DNA from: Asticcacaulis aquaticus
Lineage (GTDB): Bacteria > Pseudomonadota > Alphaproteobacteria > Caulobacterales > Caulobacteraceae
Assembly: GCF_028550415.1 (NCBI RefSeq)
Contig: NZ_JAQQKX010000001.1
Location: 548,137-612,136, forward strand
Length of the DNA: 64,000 nucleotides
Direction: 5' to 3'
Both the position numbers and the translations under genes were made by a program. Below, piece by piece: positions 46,625 to 58,426 of this stretch. Numbering within the stretch: the stretch's first letter is position 1; each line of letters opens with the position of its first letter. Under the pieces are notes generated by a model, which was not told where the DNA came from, did no database searches, and saw nothing but the letters and a program-made list of their open reading frames with translations.

Positions 46625-47089
46625 CTAAAGCGTGCCTATCGCGGTCAGTTCCCACTTACAACTGACCAGGGCGAAGGACAGTTCCGCCTCATTGGTCGGA
46701 TGGCCGCGATTGAGCGTCACAATGCCGAAGACATTGCCGTTGCGTGCCGTATTGAGCCGTTTGGCCGGATTGGGGGCACTCAGCAGCGTCTTCAACCGCC
46801 CGGCCTTGCCGCCGCAGGTAAACAGCTCGCAATAGGCGCCCTTTTTGGCCTTGAAATCGGCGCTCAGGCTGGCTTTCGTCGCCTGCGGTCCTTCGGCCCC
46901 CATCATCAGGCCCTGCGTCCCGATCAAGGCGAGAAAGCCGTTGGCATCGCTGCCCTTGACGGCGGTTTGCATCTTCGCCACCGCCTGATCGAGGCCGGCG
47001 GCCGGATTGGGGCAGGTCTGCGCCCCCGCCGCCGCGGGCAATAACAGCCCAAAGGCCAGCACGGCCCCCCGGATCGCCACTGGTGTCAT
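46625..47089 (-). CDS. Secreted unknown protein
   Basis: 154 residues from ATG 47089. Signal peptide (IRGAVLAFGLLLPAAAGA), then four Cys (TCPNPAA; YCELFTCGG; SCKWEL) that may pair in the periplasm. First gene of the three-gene operon. Confidence 0.7.
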   Translation of the reverse strand: MTPVAIRGAVLAFGLLLPAAAGAQTCPNPAAGLDQAVAKMQTAVKGSDANGFLALIGTQGLMMGAEGPQATKASLSADFKAKKGAYCELFTCGGKAGRLKTLLSAPNPAKRLNTARNGNVFGIVTLNRGHPTNEAELSFALVSCKWELTAIGTL

Positions 47090-47252
47090 CTGCCGCCCCC
47101 CTGTGAATGTGCACATCTTCATCTTAACCTATTCAGGTCGAAACGCCATAGCCGACCGGCCTTACACCGCCCTGTCGGCATGAAGTTGTTAACCTTCCCA
47201 TGATACCCCATACATCTTAAATTCCTGATGTGTTTTCCTTAAGGCCACCCGC

Positions 47253-47483
47253 ATGCCCGTCGCCCATTCCGAACTCGAAGCCCGTCTCAAGGCGGCCTTC
47301 CCCGAGGCCGAGATCGTCGTCGAGGATCTGGCCGGCGACGGCGACCACTACAAGGCCTATATCACCGACGCCGGGTTCGCCGGCATGCCGAAGGTGCGCC
47401 AGCACCAGAAGGTCTATGCGGCGATTTCAGACCTGATCAGCGGCCCCCTGCACGCGCTGGCGCTCGAAACCAAAGTCCCGTAA
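47253..47483 (+). CDS. bolA: BolA-family protein
   Basis: 76 residues (LKAAFPEAEIVVEDLAGDGDHY; KVRQHQKVYAAI). BolA proteins bind [2Fe-2S] with monothiol glutaredoxins such as the one at 48508, two genes on. Confidence 0.92.
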   Translation: MPVAHSELEARLKAAFPEAEIVVEDLAGDGDHYKAYITDAGFAGMPKVRQHQKVYAAISDLISGPLHALALETKVP

Positions 47484-47492
47484 GAGGTCACT

Positions 47493-48422
47493 ATGCGCTA
47501 CCGCCCCTTCGGACGATCCGGTCAGGCCCTTTCGACGCTGGGGCTTACCTTATCGTGGTCGGGCGCGCGCCAGAGCCGTCAGATGATCCATCGTCTGATC
47601 ATGACGGCGCTGGAAAACGGCATCAACACCTACCATTTCGAGTCGGCTCATCCCGACCTGTTGAAAACCGCCGCCGAAGCCCTGTCGGTCGTCGAACGCC
47701 GTCTGCTGTTCATCTCCGTCAATGCCCACGAAGAAGGCGCCAACGATCCGGCCGCGCAATACGCCCTCACGCCGCTGCGCGACCGGCTCAAGCTGGTCAT
47801 CAAGGAATCCGGCCTGAAGTGGATCGACCTGCTGATGTTCCACGCCACGGGGTTCGATCGCATCCCCGACAATAGCTGGGCCTTTATCGACAGCCTCCGC
47901 CGGGCCAATATGCTCAAATTCACCGGCGCAGCGGCCAATACCGACCGTATTCAGGCGGTGGTCGACGACGGGCGCTTCAACATCCTCAAGACCGTGTTCG
48001 ACATCGATACCTCGTGGGACAAGCGCCACCTGCTCGACTACGCCATCTCGCGTGGCATGACCATCTTCGGACACGACTTCTATCCCGAAGCCTATCGCAA
48101 GGCGTCGGACGTCGTGCCCAAGGCCGCCCGCCGCGGCTTTTTCGGATCGCGCCCCGCCGACCCGCTGGCCGGAAGCGGCACCTATGCCTTCCTGCACCAG
48201 ACCAACGGCTGGACGGCCGAGGAGCTGTGCCTGTCCTTCGCCCTGACCCAGCCGACCCTGTCGACCATGCTGATTCGTCCGGACACGCCCGATCACCTGG
48301 AGGCCCTGACCGAGGTGCCCGAACGCCTGATGCCGACCTCAGTCCCGGCCCAGATCGAGATGGCGCGCTTTTCGTTACAGGCCGCCGCCGCGCGCCGCGA
48401 AGAGATGAAAAAGAAAGCTTGA
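47493..48422 (+). CDS. Aldo/keto reductase-family protein
   Basis: 309 residues (MRYRPFGRSGQALSTLGL; WIDLLMFHATGFDRIPDNSW). It resembles aldo/keto reductases but the usual catalytic Tyr-Lys set is not obvious; enzymatic role unclear. 9 bases after bolA. Confidence 0.78.
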   Translation: MRYRPFGRSGQALSTLGLTLSWSGARQSRQMIHRLIMTALENGINTYHFESAHPDLLKTAAEALSVVERRLLFISVNAHEEGANDPAAQYALTPLRDRLKLVIKESGLKWIDLLMFHATGFDRIPDNSWAFIDSLRRANMLKFTGAAANTDRIQAVVDDGRFNILKTVFDIDTSWDKRHLLDYAISRGMTIFGHDFYPEAYRKASDVVPKAARRGFFGSRPADPLAGSGTYAFLHQTNGWTAEELCLSFALTQPTLSTMLIRPDTPDHLEALTEVPERLMPTSVPAQIEMARFSLQAAAARREEMKKKA

Positions 48423-48507
48423 CGCTGGATTTGGGGCCAAGACGCTGGATTTAGCGCCACGGCATGCCTATATCGGGGAAAGTTCATTTTTCTGCCGGAG
48501 CCCTGCC

Positions 48508-48849
48508 GTGAGCCTCGATCCCAATTCCGAAGTCCATCAGTTCATCGACACCACCGTCAAGAACAACCCCGTCGTCCTGTTCATGAAAGGCACGCCGGAT
48601 GCCCCGCGCTGCGGCTTCTCGTCGCTGGCCGTGCAGGTTCTCGACCATCTGGGCGTCGAATTCGCCGGGGTCGATGTGCTTCAGGACAATGACCTGCGCG
48701 AAGGCATCAAGGCCTACACCGACTGGCCGACCATCCCGCAGCTCTATATCAAGGAAGAGTTTATCGGTGGCTCGGACATCATCCGCGAACTGTTCCAGTC
48801 GGGCGAACTCAAGGCGCTTCTGGCCGAAAAAGGCGTTATCGAGGCCTGA
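48508..48849 (+). CDS. grxD: Monothiol CGFS glutaredoxin (Grx4/GrxD type)
   Basis: 113 residues with Cys35 in CGFS (DAPRCGFSS) and WPTIPQLYIKEEFIGGSDI. It carries [2Fe-2S] clusters with BolA. Confidence 0.95.
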   Translation: MSLDPNSEVHQFIDTTVKNNPVVLFMKGTPDAPRCGFSSLAVQVLDHLGVEFAGVDVLQDNDLREGIKAYTDWPTIPQLYIKEEFIGGSDIIRELFQSGELKALLAEKGVIEA

Positions 48850-48874
48850 CCTTACCGCCTTGCGATAGCGACAA

Positions 48875-48905
48875 AACCCGGATCGACAGGTCCGGGTTAT
48901 TTTTT
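48875..48905 (+). terminator. Terminator after grxD
   Basis: AACCCGGA-TCGACAGG-TCCGGGTT, then ATTTTTT. Confidence 0.85.
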
Positions 48906-48969
48906 GTCCGGCGTCTTGCGCTTATCCCTTGCCCCCGCTTAAGTTGTGCGCATCTCAAGGGGGGATATC

Positions 48970-50577
48970 ATGAAGCGCTTGTCTGCGATCGCACTGACCG
49001 GCAGCCTGCTCCTGTCCGGGGCCGCCGGTTCGGTGGCCGCCGCCACGAAATGGATCCGGGCCGAAAGCGATCATTTCGTCGTCTATAGCAATGTCAACGC
49101 CAAGGCGACCGAGGCCTATGTCCGCAATCTCGAAAAATACCGCTATGTGATCGGCGCCTTTTATCGCCGATCGGGCGAAGACGCGGTGCCGGAGCCCAAG
49201 CTAAACCTCTATTTCGTCGATAATCACAGCGATTTCAAACAGGTATGGCCCGATGTCAGCCTGCGCATTGGCGGTTTCGTGCGCATTTGCTCGAACGGCA
49301 TGGCAGGCTATTCGCTTTACGGCGGCGACAGCATCCGCGACGCGTCGAAGATCGAGCGGCAGGAAGAAAACTCCAGCCAGACCATCATCTTCCACGAATA
49401 TGCCCACATGTTCATGTTCCAGAACTCGCGTGTCGCCTATCCGCGCTGGTTCGTCGAAGGCTTTGCCGACTATTACGGCTCGACCCGCGTTCAGGACGAT
49501 CAGGCGGTCGTCGGCATGGCCTCGTCGGGCCGTGTGCGCGAGCTGATGAGCGGCGGTTCGCTGCGCTACGAAGACATTCTGCGCGGATCGCCCAATACCC
49601 GTAACATGAACAATATGAGTGCCTTTTACGCGCAGTCGTGGTTGCTGACACATTGGATCATGGCCGACCCGGTGCGGTCGAAGGCCTTTTCCGGCTATCT
49701 GGCAGCGCGCAATGCCGGTGGCGACCCCGTTACGGCGTTCGAGGCAGCCTTCGGCGTCCCCGTAAAGAAGCTGGATTCGACCCTGAGCAGCTATATGCGC
49801 GGGCTCAAGGCGACCATCTACCGCCTCAGGGACATGCCCGACCCCAGGGTGACGCTGACGACGCTACCGGCCAGCGCCGATAAGCTGCTGCTGTGGGACA
49901 GCGGCGTGCGCAGTTGCCTCGGCAACGACTACAAGCCGGAGGTGCTGACCAGGATCAAGACCGAGGCTGTCAGATATCCTGGCGACGACTACGTTAGGGG
50001 CGTCGTGGCGCGTGCCGATCTGCTGCTCGGCGACGAAGCCCTGGCGCTCGACTATTACCTCAACTACACCAAGGCCAATCCGAACGATTCCGAGGGCTTT
50101 TTCCGGCTGGGCCAGACCTGGTTCCTGATGGCCGAGCACGACAAGCTGGCGCCGAACGAAACCCGTGACAGCCAGATGAAAAAGGCCCGCGCGGCGCTGG
50201 GCAAGGCCTATGCGCTCGATCCCCTCAATGCGGTCAATCTCTATTACCTGTCGCGGGCGGGTGTGAAGGGGCCGAACTATCCGGACGATAACACCGTCAA
50301 TGCGGCGATCGAGGCGCACAATCTGGCGCCGTCGGTGCCGGAATTCGCTTTGCACGCTTCGCGTCTGCTGATCATGAAGGGCAGACTGGAGGACGCACGC
50401 TATACGCTGCTGCCGCTGGCCAATAATCCGCACGGCGGCAGCTTCGCGGAATGGGTCGCCTCGGTCGTCGCGGCTATCGATGCGGGCAAGTCGAAGGACG
50501 AGGTCCAGAGCCTGATCAACAGCCGCCCGAAGAAAGACGCGGACGACGACGCCAAAGATGACAAGAAGAGCAAATAA
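48970..50577 (+). CDS. Secreted peptidase MA-like protein with TPR
   Basis: 535 residues. Signal peptide (AIALTGSLLLSGAAGSVAAA). Zinc site HEYAH (His142, Glu143, His146) and Glu163 in WFVEGFADYYG. TPR-like helices occupy the C-terminal half, and the tail is Lys/Asp-rich. It should be a periplasmic zinc protease; substrate unknown. Confidence 0.8.
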   Translation: MKRLSAIALTGSLLLSGAAGSVAAATKWIRAESDHFVVYSNVNAKATEAYVRNLEKYRYVIGAFYRRSGEDAVPEPKLNLYFVDNHSDFKQVWPDVSLRIGGFVRICSNGMAGYSLYGGDSIRDASKIERQEENSSQTIIFHEYAHMFMFQNSRVAYPRWFVEGFADYYGSTRVQDDQAVVGMASSGRVRELMSGGSLRYEDILRGSPNTRNMNNMSAFYAQSWLLTHWIMADPVRSKAFSGYLAARNAGGDPVTAFEAAFGVPVKKLDSTLSSYMRGLKATIYRLRDMPDPRVTLTTLPASADKLLLWDSGVRSCLGNDYKPEVLTRIKTEAVRYPGDDYVRGVVARADLLLGDEALALDYYLNYTKANPNDSEGFFRLGQTWFLMAEHDKLAPNETRDSQMKKARAALGKAYALDPLNAVNLYYLSRAGVKGPNYPDDNTVNAAIEAHNLAPSVPEFALHASRLLIMKGRLEDARYTLLPLANNPHGGSFAEWVASVVAAIDAGKSKDEVQSLINSRPKKDADDDAKDDKKSK

Positions 50578-50579
50578 GA

Positions 50580-50609
50580 AAACCCCGGAAGGCAAACCTT
50601 CCGGGGTTT
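50580..50609 (+). terminator. Terminator-like hairpin
   Basis: AAACCCCGGAAGG-CAAA-CCTTCCGGGGTTT, a 13-bp stem with a short T run. Confidence 0.75.
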
Positions 50610-50759
50610 AATGTATGTACCTTAAGCCGTAATGACGCGGCGAAACGAAGTTCGGCGCAGCCAAAATGTCTGGCTTTTAAGCACCCGAAGCGAAGTGTAC
50701 TTAAGTACATGAGCAAGGGCGCGCAAAAAGACGGGCATTTGCAGCGCGTCAGGACGCGC

Positions 50760-51377
50760 TTAAGACGAGTAGTATTCGACGATCAGGTTCGGCTCCATCT
50801 TGACCGGATACGGCACTTCGGCCAGTTCCGGCAGACGGATGAGCGTGGCGCGCTGCGCCTTGGCGTCGATTTCGATGTAGTCCGGCACGTCGCGCTCGGG
50901 CGATTGCAGGGCTTCGAGAACCAGAGCCATGTTGCGCGAACGCTCACGGACTTCGATCACGTCACCGGCCTTGCAGCGGTAGGAGGCGATGTTCACCTTC
51001 TTGCCGTTGACGAGGACGTGGCCGTGGTTGACGAACTGACGGGCCGCCCAGACGGTCGGCACGAACTTGGCGCGGTACACGACGGCGTCCAGACGCGACT
51101 CGAGGAGCGCGATCAGGTTTTCCGAGGTGTTGCCCTTACGACGGTCGGCTTCTTCGTAGATCTTCGAGAATTGCTTCTCGGTGATGTTGCCGTAGTAACC
51201 CTTCAGCTTTTGCTTGGCGCGAAGCTGCAGACCGAAGTCCGAAACCTTTTGCTTGCGGCGCTGGCCATGCTGGCCGGGGCCGTAGGAGCGCTTGTTGACG
51301 GGGGACTTGGGACGGCCCCACAGGTTTTCACCCATGGCGCGGTCGAGCTTGTACTTGGCGCTGTGGCGCTTCGACAT
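50760..51377 (-). CDS. rpsD: 30S ribosomal protein S4
   Basis: 205 residues ([20 protein letters not shown]; the S4 RNA-binding domain [16 protein letters not shown]). Binds 16S rRNA early in 30S assembly. Stands alone, as in related alphaproteobacteria. Confidence 0.98.
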   Translation of the reverse strand: MSKRHSAKYKLDRAMGENLWGRPKSPVNKRSYGPGQHGQRRKQKVSDFGLQLRAKQKLKGYYGNITEKQFSKIYEEADRRKGNTSENLIALLESRLDAVVYRAKFVPTVWAARQFVNHGHVLVNGKKVNIASYRCKAGDVIEVRERSRNMALVLEALQSPERDVPDYIEIDAKAQRATLIRLPELAEVPYPVKMEPNLIVEYYSS

Positions 51378-51546
51378 AGTCTTTACCTTATACAACCCTG
51401 GCCGGCGCCCCGCGGAGGTGCGAGACTGCGATTTCAACGGCGGTGCAGGATCAATCCGTAATAACCGGCCCCCTTGCGGATACCGGTGAAAGCGGGCCTT
51501 ATGGTCGATAAGCCCGCCCGAGTCAAGCGTCGGAGCGTCAAGACGA

Positions 51547-52869
51547 CTATTCCTCGTCCTCGTCGTCTTTCGCCTTCTTATTGTCGATCGGCTCGAACAA
51601 CAGCTTGTCGATGCGGCGTTCGTCCATATCGACGACCTCGACCCGGTGATGCCCCAGGGTGAGCACCTCGCCCTCCTTCGGGAAACGTCCCAGTTTCTGG
51701 AGTACGAGGCCCGCCACCGTGTGATAGCCCGTCCCCGGCTCGTAGGCTTCGCCGATGGCTTCGGACAGTTCGAACAGGTCGGCGCGGCCGTCGACCAGGA
51801 ACGAGCCGTCTTCGCGATGGACGATCATCAGGCGGTCGTCGTCGTGATCCTCGTTGAAATCGCCTGCGATCATTTCCAGCAGGTCGGTCGGCGTCAGGAC
51901 CCCTTCGATCGTGCCGAACTCGTTGATTACGAAGGCAATATGCAGCTTGGATGCCTTGAACAGTTCCAGTGCGCGCAGGAGCGACGTCGTTTCGGGAATA
52001 TAGATCGGCTCGGCGACCATCGATTCCAGATCGAGCGGCTGCCCGCCCAGCAGGGCGTCGGCGACGTCGCGCTTATGCAGGACGCCGATGGGCGAATCCA
52101 TGTCCTGACCGCGCACGACGACGATGCGCGAATAGGGACAGTCGCGGATATCGCTGCGGATGGTCGCCTCTTCGTCGTCGAGCGAAATCCAGAACACCTC
52201 GGTGCGCGGCGTCATGGCCACGCGCGCCGGACGGTCGCCCAGACGCATGACCTCGGTCATCATGGCCTGTTCCGCCGGCTCGATCAGGCCCGCGCCCATG
52301 CCTTCGGCCAGCGCCGTTTCGACTTCTTCCTGCGTGATCGTCTCGCCTTTTTCATCGCGGATGCCCAGTAGACGCAGGACAAGCGTCGTCGAGCCGGTCA
52401 GCAGCGTCACGAACGGTCCCATGGCCATGGCCAGCAGCGACAAGGGGCGCGAAATGACACCGGCTATGGTTTCCGGATAGATCAGCGCCAGACGCTTGGG
52501 GACCAGCTCGCCGACGATCAGCGACAGATAGGTCAGCAGCACGACGACGATACCGGTCGAAATGGCTTCGCTATAGGCCGCCATGGCGGGGAAATAGGCT
52601 TCCAGCAGTTTGTCGAGTTCGGCGGCAATGGTCGCCTGACCGTAGGCACCGGCCAGAATGCCGATCAGGGTAATGCCCACCTGCACCGCCGACAGGAAGC
52701 GCGTCGGGTCCTGCGACAGCTTCAGGGCCTGAGCGGCCCCCTTATCCCCCTTGTCCGCCCGGCTCTGAAGTTTGGCCCGGCGGGACGATACCACGGCCAG
52801 TTCGGACATGGCGAATATGCCGTTCAGCACCACCAGAAGGAGGACGACGACACAGGCGATCAGCAACAT
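51547..52869 (-). CDS. CNNM/CorC-type membrane protein with CBS pair
   Basis: 440 residues: DUF21 membrane domain ([20 protein letters not shown]), CBS pair and a CorC_HlyC domain near the end. The family relates to Mg or other cation transport or sensing. Acidic tail (KAKDDEDEE). Confidence 0.9.
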   Translation of the reverse strand: MLLIACVVVLLLVVLNGIFAMSELAVVSSRRAKLQSRADKGDKGAAQALKLSQDPTRFLSAVQVGITLIGILAGAYGQATIAAELDKLLEAYFPAMAAYSEAISTGIVVVLLTYLSLIVGELVPKRLALIYPETIAGVISRPLSLLAMAMGPFVTLLTGSTTLVLRLLGIRDEKGETITQEEVETALAEGMGAGLIEPAEQAMMTEVMRLGDRPARVAMTPRTEVFWISLDDEEATIRSDIRDCPYSRIVVVRGQDMDSPIGVLHKRDVADALLGGQPLDLESMVAEPIYIPETTSLLRALELFKASKLHIAFVINEFGTIEGVLTPTDLLEMIAGDFNEDHDDDRLMIVHREDGSFLVDGRADLFELSEAIGEAYEPGTGYHTVAGLVLQKLGRFPKEGEVLTLGHHRVEVVDMDERRIDKLLFEPIDNKKAKDDEDEE

Positions 52870-53010
52870 GGGGGAAGGAATCCGAGACGAAGCCAGAATG
52901 GCGGCTCCGGTATCGACCCTAAAGGCGATTGTGCGGCTTCGCAACGGCGAAGGGTATTATATTTGGATGACAGGCCGCTAAATTCTGCGTGATACGGAGG
53001 ATCAGGAGGC

Positions 53011-53892
53011 TTAGGTTTTCAGGCGCGCCGCGTGGAATTCCAGATGGTCGTCGATGAAGCTGGCGATAAAGTAATAGCTGTGGTCGTAGCCTTCGTGGCG
53101 TCGCAGGGTCAGTTTCTGGCCCACCACCTTCGCCGCCTGCTCCAGCAGATGCGGCATGAGCTGCGTGTCGAGGAATGGATCGGCCAGACCCTGATCGATC
53201 AGGATGTCATCATAGGACAGGGCCTTGCCGCGCGCCAGACGCATGGCGGCGTCGTAGATTTCCCAGGCGTCGTGGTTCGGCCCCAGATAGCCCGCCATGG
53301 CCTTCTGACCCCACGGGCAATGGACCGGCGAGGCGATCGGCGCGAAGGCCGACACCGATGTGAACAGGTTGGAATGGTTCATGGCCAGTGTCAAAGCCCC
53401 ATGCCCGCCCATCGAATGGCCGGAAATGCCGACGCGGCTCATATCGGTCGGGAATTGCGCGCCGATCAGCTCCAGCAGGTCGCGCGTGACATAGGTCTCC
53501 ATCTGGAAATGCGCCGCCCACGGGCTCTGCGTGGCGTTGACATAGAAGCCCGCCCCCTGCCCCATGTCGTAGGCGTCATCGTTCGCCACGCCTTCACCGC
53601 GCGGCGAGGTGTCCGGCGCGACGACAATCAGGCCCAGTTCGGCGGCTTTTTTATAAGCGCCCGCCTTTTCGGTGAAGTTGTTGGCGGTGCAGGTCAGGCC
53701 GGACAGCCAGAGGAAAACCGGAAACGGCCCCTCGCCTTCCGGGACAAAAACACTGAGCGCCATAGGCGTTTTGGTCGCCGCCGAGTCGTGCTTGAGGAAA
53801 TAGAGCGTCCCGCCGTGCAGGGTATGTTGCGCGGTGATTTCAGCCTTGATTGCCGGCGCGGTGGCAACGTCGTCATTATCGAGTACGAGCAT
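53011..53892 (-). CDS. fghA: S-formylglutathione hydrolase
   Basis: 293 residues. Esterase fold with the nucleophile Ser in GISGHSMGGHGAL. Second step of glutathione-dependent formaldehyde removal. Last gene of a four-gene leftward operon that starts with the dehydrogenase gene. Confidence 0.95.
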   Translation of the reverse strand: MLVLDNDDVATAPAIKAEITAQHTLHGGTLYFLKHDSAATKTPMALSVFVPEGEGPFPVFLWLSGLTCTANNFTEKAGAYKKAAELGLIVVAPDTSPRGEGVANDDAYDMGQGAGFYVNATQSPWAAHFQMETYVTRDLLELIGAQFPTDMSRVGISGHSMGGHGALTLAMNHSNLFTSVSAFAPIASPVHCPWGQKAMAGYLGPNHDAWEIYDAAMRLARGKALSYDDILIDQGLADPFLDTQLMPHLLEQAAKVVGQKLTLRRHEGYDHSYYFIASFIDDHLEFHAARLKT

Positions 53893-53903
53893 GGAGAACC
53901 TCC

Positions 53904-54665
53904 TCAGATCAACCGGCGCATCAGGACCGCCGGTAGTATAAGCCCTTCCCCCATATGAATCTCAATCGCATTTTCCTTCTTGAATCCAAGATTGGCATAA
54001 AAGCCCTCGGCATTCAGGCCGGAAAAACAGACGAATTCGCGCAAACCCTGCGCCTTGGCCTCTTTCAGGCAATGCTCGAACAGACGTCGCCCCAACCCGT
54101 ATCCGGCAAAATCCGGATGGGTCGCGAACGAACGGATATGCGCCACGCCCTCGATGATCTCGCCCGAACCCGGCATGTCGCGGCTGAACCCGCCGCTGGC
54201 GGCGATCTGCCCGTCCATATCAGCCATGACATAGAAGGTGCCCGACGTCAGTTGCGACGGTTCGAGCACACTGACCAGCGGCAGCAGGTCTTCGACCAGA
54301 TCGGAACCATAGGCGCGGTGCAAGCCCTCTTCAAAAGCAAGCTCCAGCATGTCCTCGATCTCGGCGCGGTCTTCGGGCCGGGCCACACTGAGGGTCAGGC
54401 TTTCGGCATAGTCGCGCTCGTCACCGGAATCGACGCCGTAAAGGACGTGCGGTTCCCACGGCCATGACCCGTGCCAGTTCTTTTGCAGACAGGCCGAGTG
54501 CGCCCAGAAATCCTGCGCCAGCGGGGCGAATTTCTGCGCACGCCAGTGCGGCATCCAGGTCGCCGTCAGCGTCACCGCCGCCGTCTCGTCCTCGATGATT
54601 TCCGAACAATAGACGCAGCTATAGGGCTCTATGTGCTCGATTTCGATGTCGTCGTCTTCGTCCAT
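53904..54665 (-). CDS. GNAT acetyltransferase with N-terminal CxxC segment
   Basis: 253 residues. An N-terminal segment with CVYC and later a His/Cys (HSACLQ) looks like a small zinc ribbon. The C-terminal GNAT domain has HPDFAGYGLGRRLFEHCL. Between fghA and an unknown gene in the formaldehyde operon, so possibly acts on a related adduct (inference). Confidence 0.78.
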   Translation of the reverse strand: MDEDDDIEIEHIEPYSCVYCSEIIEDETAAVTLTATWMPHWRAQKFAPLAQDFWAHSACLQKNWHGSWPWEPHVLYGVDSGDERDYAESLTLSVARPEDRAEIEDMLELAFEEGLHRAYGSDLVEDLLPLVSVLEPSQLTSGTFYVMADMDGQIAASGGFSRDMPGSGEIIEGVAHIRSFATHPDFAGYGLGRRLFEHCLKEAKAQGLREFVCFSGLNAEGFYANLGFKKENAIEIHMGEGLILPAVLMRRLI

Positions 54666-54702
54666 AAACAGGATATAACCTTATTTCGTCCAGTCGGTGA
54701 AA

Positions 54703-55241
54703 TTATTGCCCGTCCGGCCATAACTTCCCAAACAAGGCATCGTCGATATAACCGCCGGTGGGTGGCAACGCCTTAACCCATTGCTCTGGAATAACCATGC
54801 CGTCATTAGTATATCCGGCGCCGCCTTCCCATACATCATATAGGAGCGCAAACGCTAGTGGACCACCGAATACGGGCGGGACATCGACCTTGTGCAGAGC
54901 CTGAATCATCGCCTCTTCGTAAGGCTTCAGGCGTTCAGGCGACTTACTCATCACCCAATAACGGGCCTTGCGAACCGGTTTGAACAAAACCACAATCTGC
55001 CCGGAAAAGCCGGGCCCTTTGGGCTGCTGACCAATGGCGTCTGACGCAGCTTTTATCACGGCCTTCATGTAATTCGATAGATGTTGCGGGCTCGACAAGC
55101 GCGCTTCAAATTCCTGAGAGGGCTGATATAGCAAAGCCGACGATAGTCTCAAAGGACCATCAGACTCTGCTGCCTTTGCAAGCTCCGGTACACCGCAAAT
55201 ACCTGCACTCGCCATACCGCTCAGAAAGGCACGGCGTTGCA

Positions 55242-55242
<1 letters not shown>
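54703..55242 (-). CDS. Unknown exported protein with Tat-like start
   Basis: 179 residues. MQRRAFLSGMASAGICGVPE looks like a Tat or Sec signal with twin Arg. Start overlaps the adhC stop (TGATG). Function unknown; in the formaldehyde operon. Confidence 0.7.
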
Positions 55243-56351
<1,109 letters not shown>

Positions 56352-56634
56352 GGCGGGGCTCCTCAAGTCGTTATGACCGGCAACTTAGGGCGTCCCTCCT
56401 CCTTACGGCAAGTCAAAAGCCAGACAAGCGTTGAATTTACAGTGAATGAATGAAGACACAGATATTACAAACGATCTGTACACTATTGTATTCCCTTAGG
56501 TTTTATCCGCCTCTACAGAAATTATTAAGGATGACGGCGTACATCCTGTAACCGGGTTATCAACCCGCAGATTTCCAGCCTGGGGTGAGACAGGCGCGTT
56601 CGAGTAAGCCCATACCTGTGGGCGGGGTAAGATT

Positions 56635-58308
56635 ATGAAGATCAGATTCAAGATTCTATCGCTGGTCGCTGCTTTTGCGGTCGTGGCTTCGGCGATTACC
56701 GGCCTGGGCCTGGCCACCATCCACGATTACAACCGCATGATGACCCAGTACGGTCACGCCTACGAAAACGCCTACGAAGGCGAGCGGCTGAACCGGTTGG
56801 TCACGCAGGTGGTGATGGAATCGCGCGGGGTCTATATGGCTGAAACCACCGACAAGGCCAAGAAGTTCGCCGACGGCGTCGACAAGGGTCTCGACGATAT
56901 TCAGGCGCTGTTGACCGCATGGAAGGCCAAGCTGGCCCCCGGAGAACTGCCGACCTTCGCCGCCGTGGAAGCCAAGGCCGCCGAATTCATTACCTTCCGT
57001 CGCGAAATCGCCCGTGTCGGCCGCGACGTCGCCCCGCAGGAAGCCAATGCGCTCGGCAATAACGACGCCAACCGCACCAACCGCGCCGGCTTCCAGAAAG
57101 ACATCGACGCCATGGTCGAGGTCATTCGCACCGATCTGGAAACGTCTCAGGCCGCCGTGACCGCCTATAACGAGACCCGCGCCGGGCTGTTCATGGCGCT
57201 GGCCGTCACCGGCATTCTGGCGCTGCTGGCCGTGTCGCTGTGGATGGCGATCCGCGTCATTTCGCGCCCCCTGTCCGACATCGACGCCAGCGTGACGCGC
57301 ATTTCCGAAGGCGCCTTCGACACGGTGATCCCGGAACGCACGGCCAATGACGAAATCGGCAGCCTGTGGCGCTCGATCCGCGTCCTGCGCGACCGTGCCG
57401 CCGAGGCCGAGCAGCTCAAGATCGAGCAGCAGCACAATGAGAAGCGCGCCTATCAGGAACTGATGGCCGAGCGCAACCGCATCGCGTCCGAGTTCGAAAA
57501 GCACATGGGCGACCTCGCCACGCGCTTTATCTCCTCGTCGCGCACCGTGGCCGAAGCTGCCCGCGGCCTGAACGAGACCGCCGAAGACACCTCGACCCGC
57601 GCCGCCTCGGTGTCGCAGGCCGCCGTGGACGCCGCCAACAATGTGCAGAACGTCGCCGCCGCGACCGAGGAACTGTCGGCCAGTGTCGGCGAAATCAATC
57701 AGCAGGTCATCCGTACCTCTGAGGTCACCCGCACCGCCGTCATGGAAGCGCAAAAGACCGAGGACGCCATCCGCACCCTGTCGACCGCCGCCCAGCAGAT
57801 CGGTGAAGTCATCAACCTGATCCAGGCCATCGCCGCCCAGACCAATCTGCTGGCGCTCAATGCCACGATCGAATCGGCGCGCGCCGGTGAGGCGGGCAAG
57901 GGCTTTGCGGTCGTGGCGTCCGAGGTCAAGCAACTGGCGCAGCAGACAGCCCGCGCCACCGACGATATCCGCAGCAAGATCTCGGAAATCCAGTCGGCGA
58001 CCGCCACCACCGTCGGCTCGATCGACGCTATCGTGAAGACGATCGAGACCATCGGCACCCTGACCGGTTCCATCGCCGCCTCGGTCGAGCAACAGGGGGG
58101 CGCGACGCAGGAAATCGCGTCCAATACCCACCGCGCCGCCACCGGCACCCGCGACGTCACCGGCCACATCTCCGGCGTCGATCAGGCGGCTCAGATGACC
58201 GGCCATGCCGCTCAGCAACTGCTGGGGCTGTCGTCGGAGCTTGAGGAACGCTCGGCCGACCTGCAAGGCGAGGTCGTCGCGTTTGTGAAACGCCTGCGCG
58301 CCGCGTAA
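56635..58308 (+). CDS. Methyl-accepting chemotaxis protein
   Basis: 557 residues. Spans at about 7-29 and 184-207 frame a periplasmic sensor. A HAMP domain follows, then the signalling hairpin ([36 protein letters not shown]). Ligand unknown. Confidence 0.95.
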   Translation: MKIRFKILSLVAAFAVVASAITGLGLATIHDYNRMMTQYGHAYENAYEGERLNRLVTQVVMESRGVYMAETTDKAKKFADGVDKGLDDIQALLTAWKAKLAPGELPTFAAVEAKAAEFITFRREIARVGRDVAPQEANALGNNDANRTNRAGFQKDIDAMVEVIRTDLETSQAAVTAYNETRAGLFMALAVTGILALLAVSLWMAIRVISRPLSDIDASVTRISEGAFDTVIPERTANDEIGSLWRSIRVLRDRAAEAEQLKIEQQHNEKRAYQELMAERNRIASEFEKHMGDLATRFISSSRTVAEAARGLNETAEDTSTRAASVSQAAVDAANNVQNVAAATEELSASVGEINQQVIRTSEVTRTAVMEAQKTEDAIRTLSTAAQQIGEVINLIQAIAAQTNLLALNATIESARAGEAGKGFAVVASEVKQLAQQTARATDDIRSKISEIQSATATTVGSIDAIVKTIETIGTLTGSIAASVEQQGGATQEIASNTHRAATGTRDVTGHISGVDQAAQMTGHAAQQLLGLSSELEERSADLQGEVVAFVKRLRAA

Positions 58309-58330
58309 CGCGATAATAACAATAACAAAA

Positions 58331-58365
58331 AAAGCCCCCCAAGACCTGCGTCCGGGGGGCTTTTT
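58331..58365. terminator. Bidirectional terminator after the chemotaxis gene and lysK
   Basis: AAAGCCCCCC...GGGGGGCTTT with T runs on both sides, between convergent genes. Confidence 0.85.
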
Positions 58366-58426
58366 AGTTTTTTGCCTTGTCGCGATATTGATGCCAAAAA
58401 CCGCTTACACTGTTTGGCATATCGCT

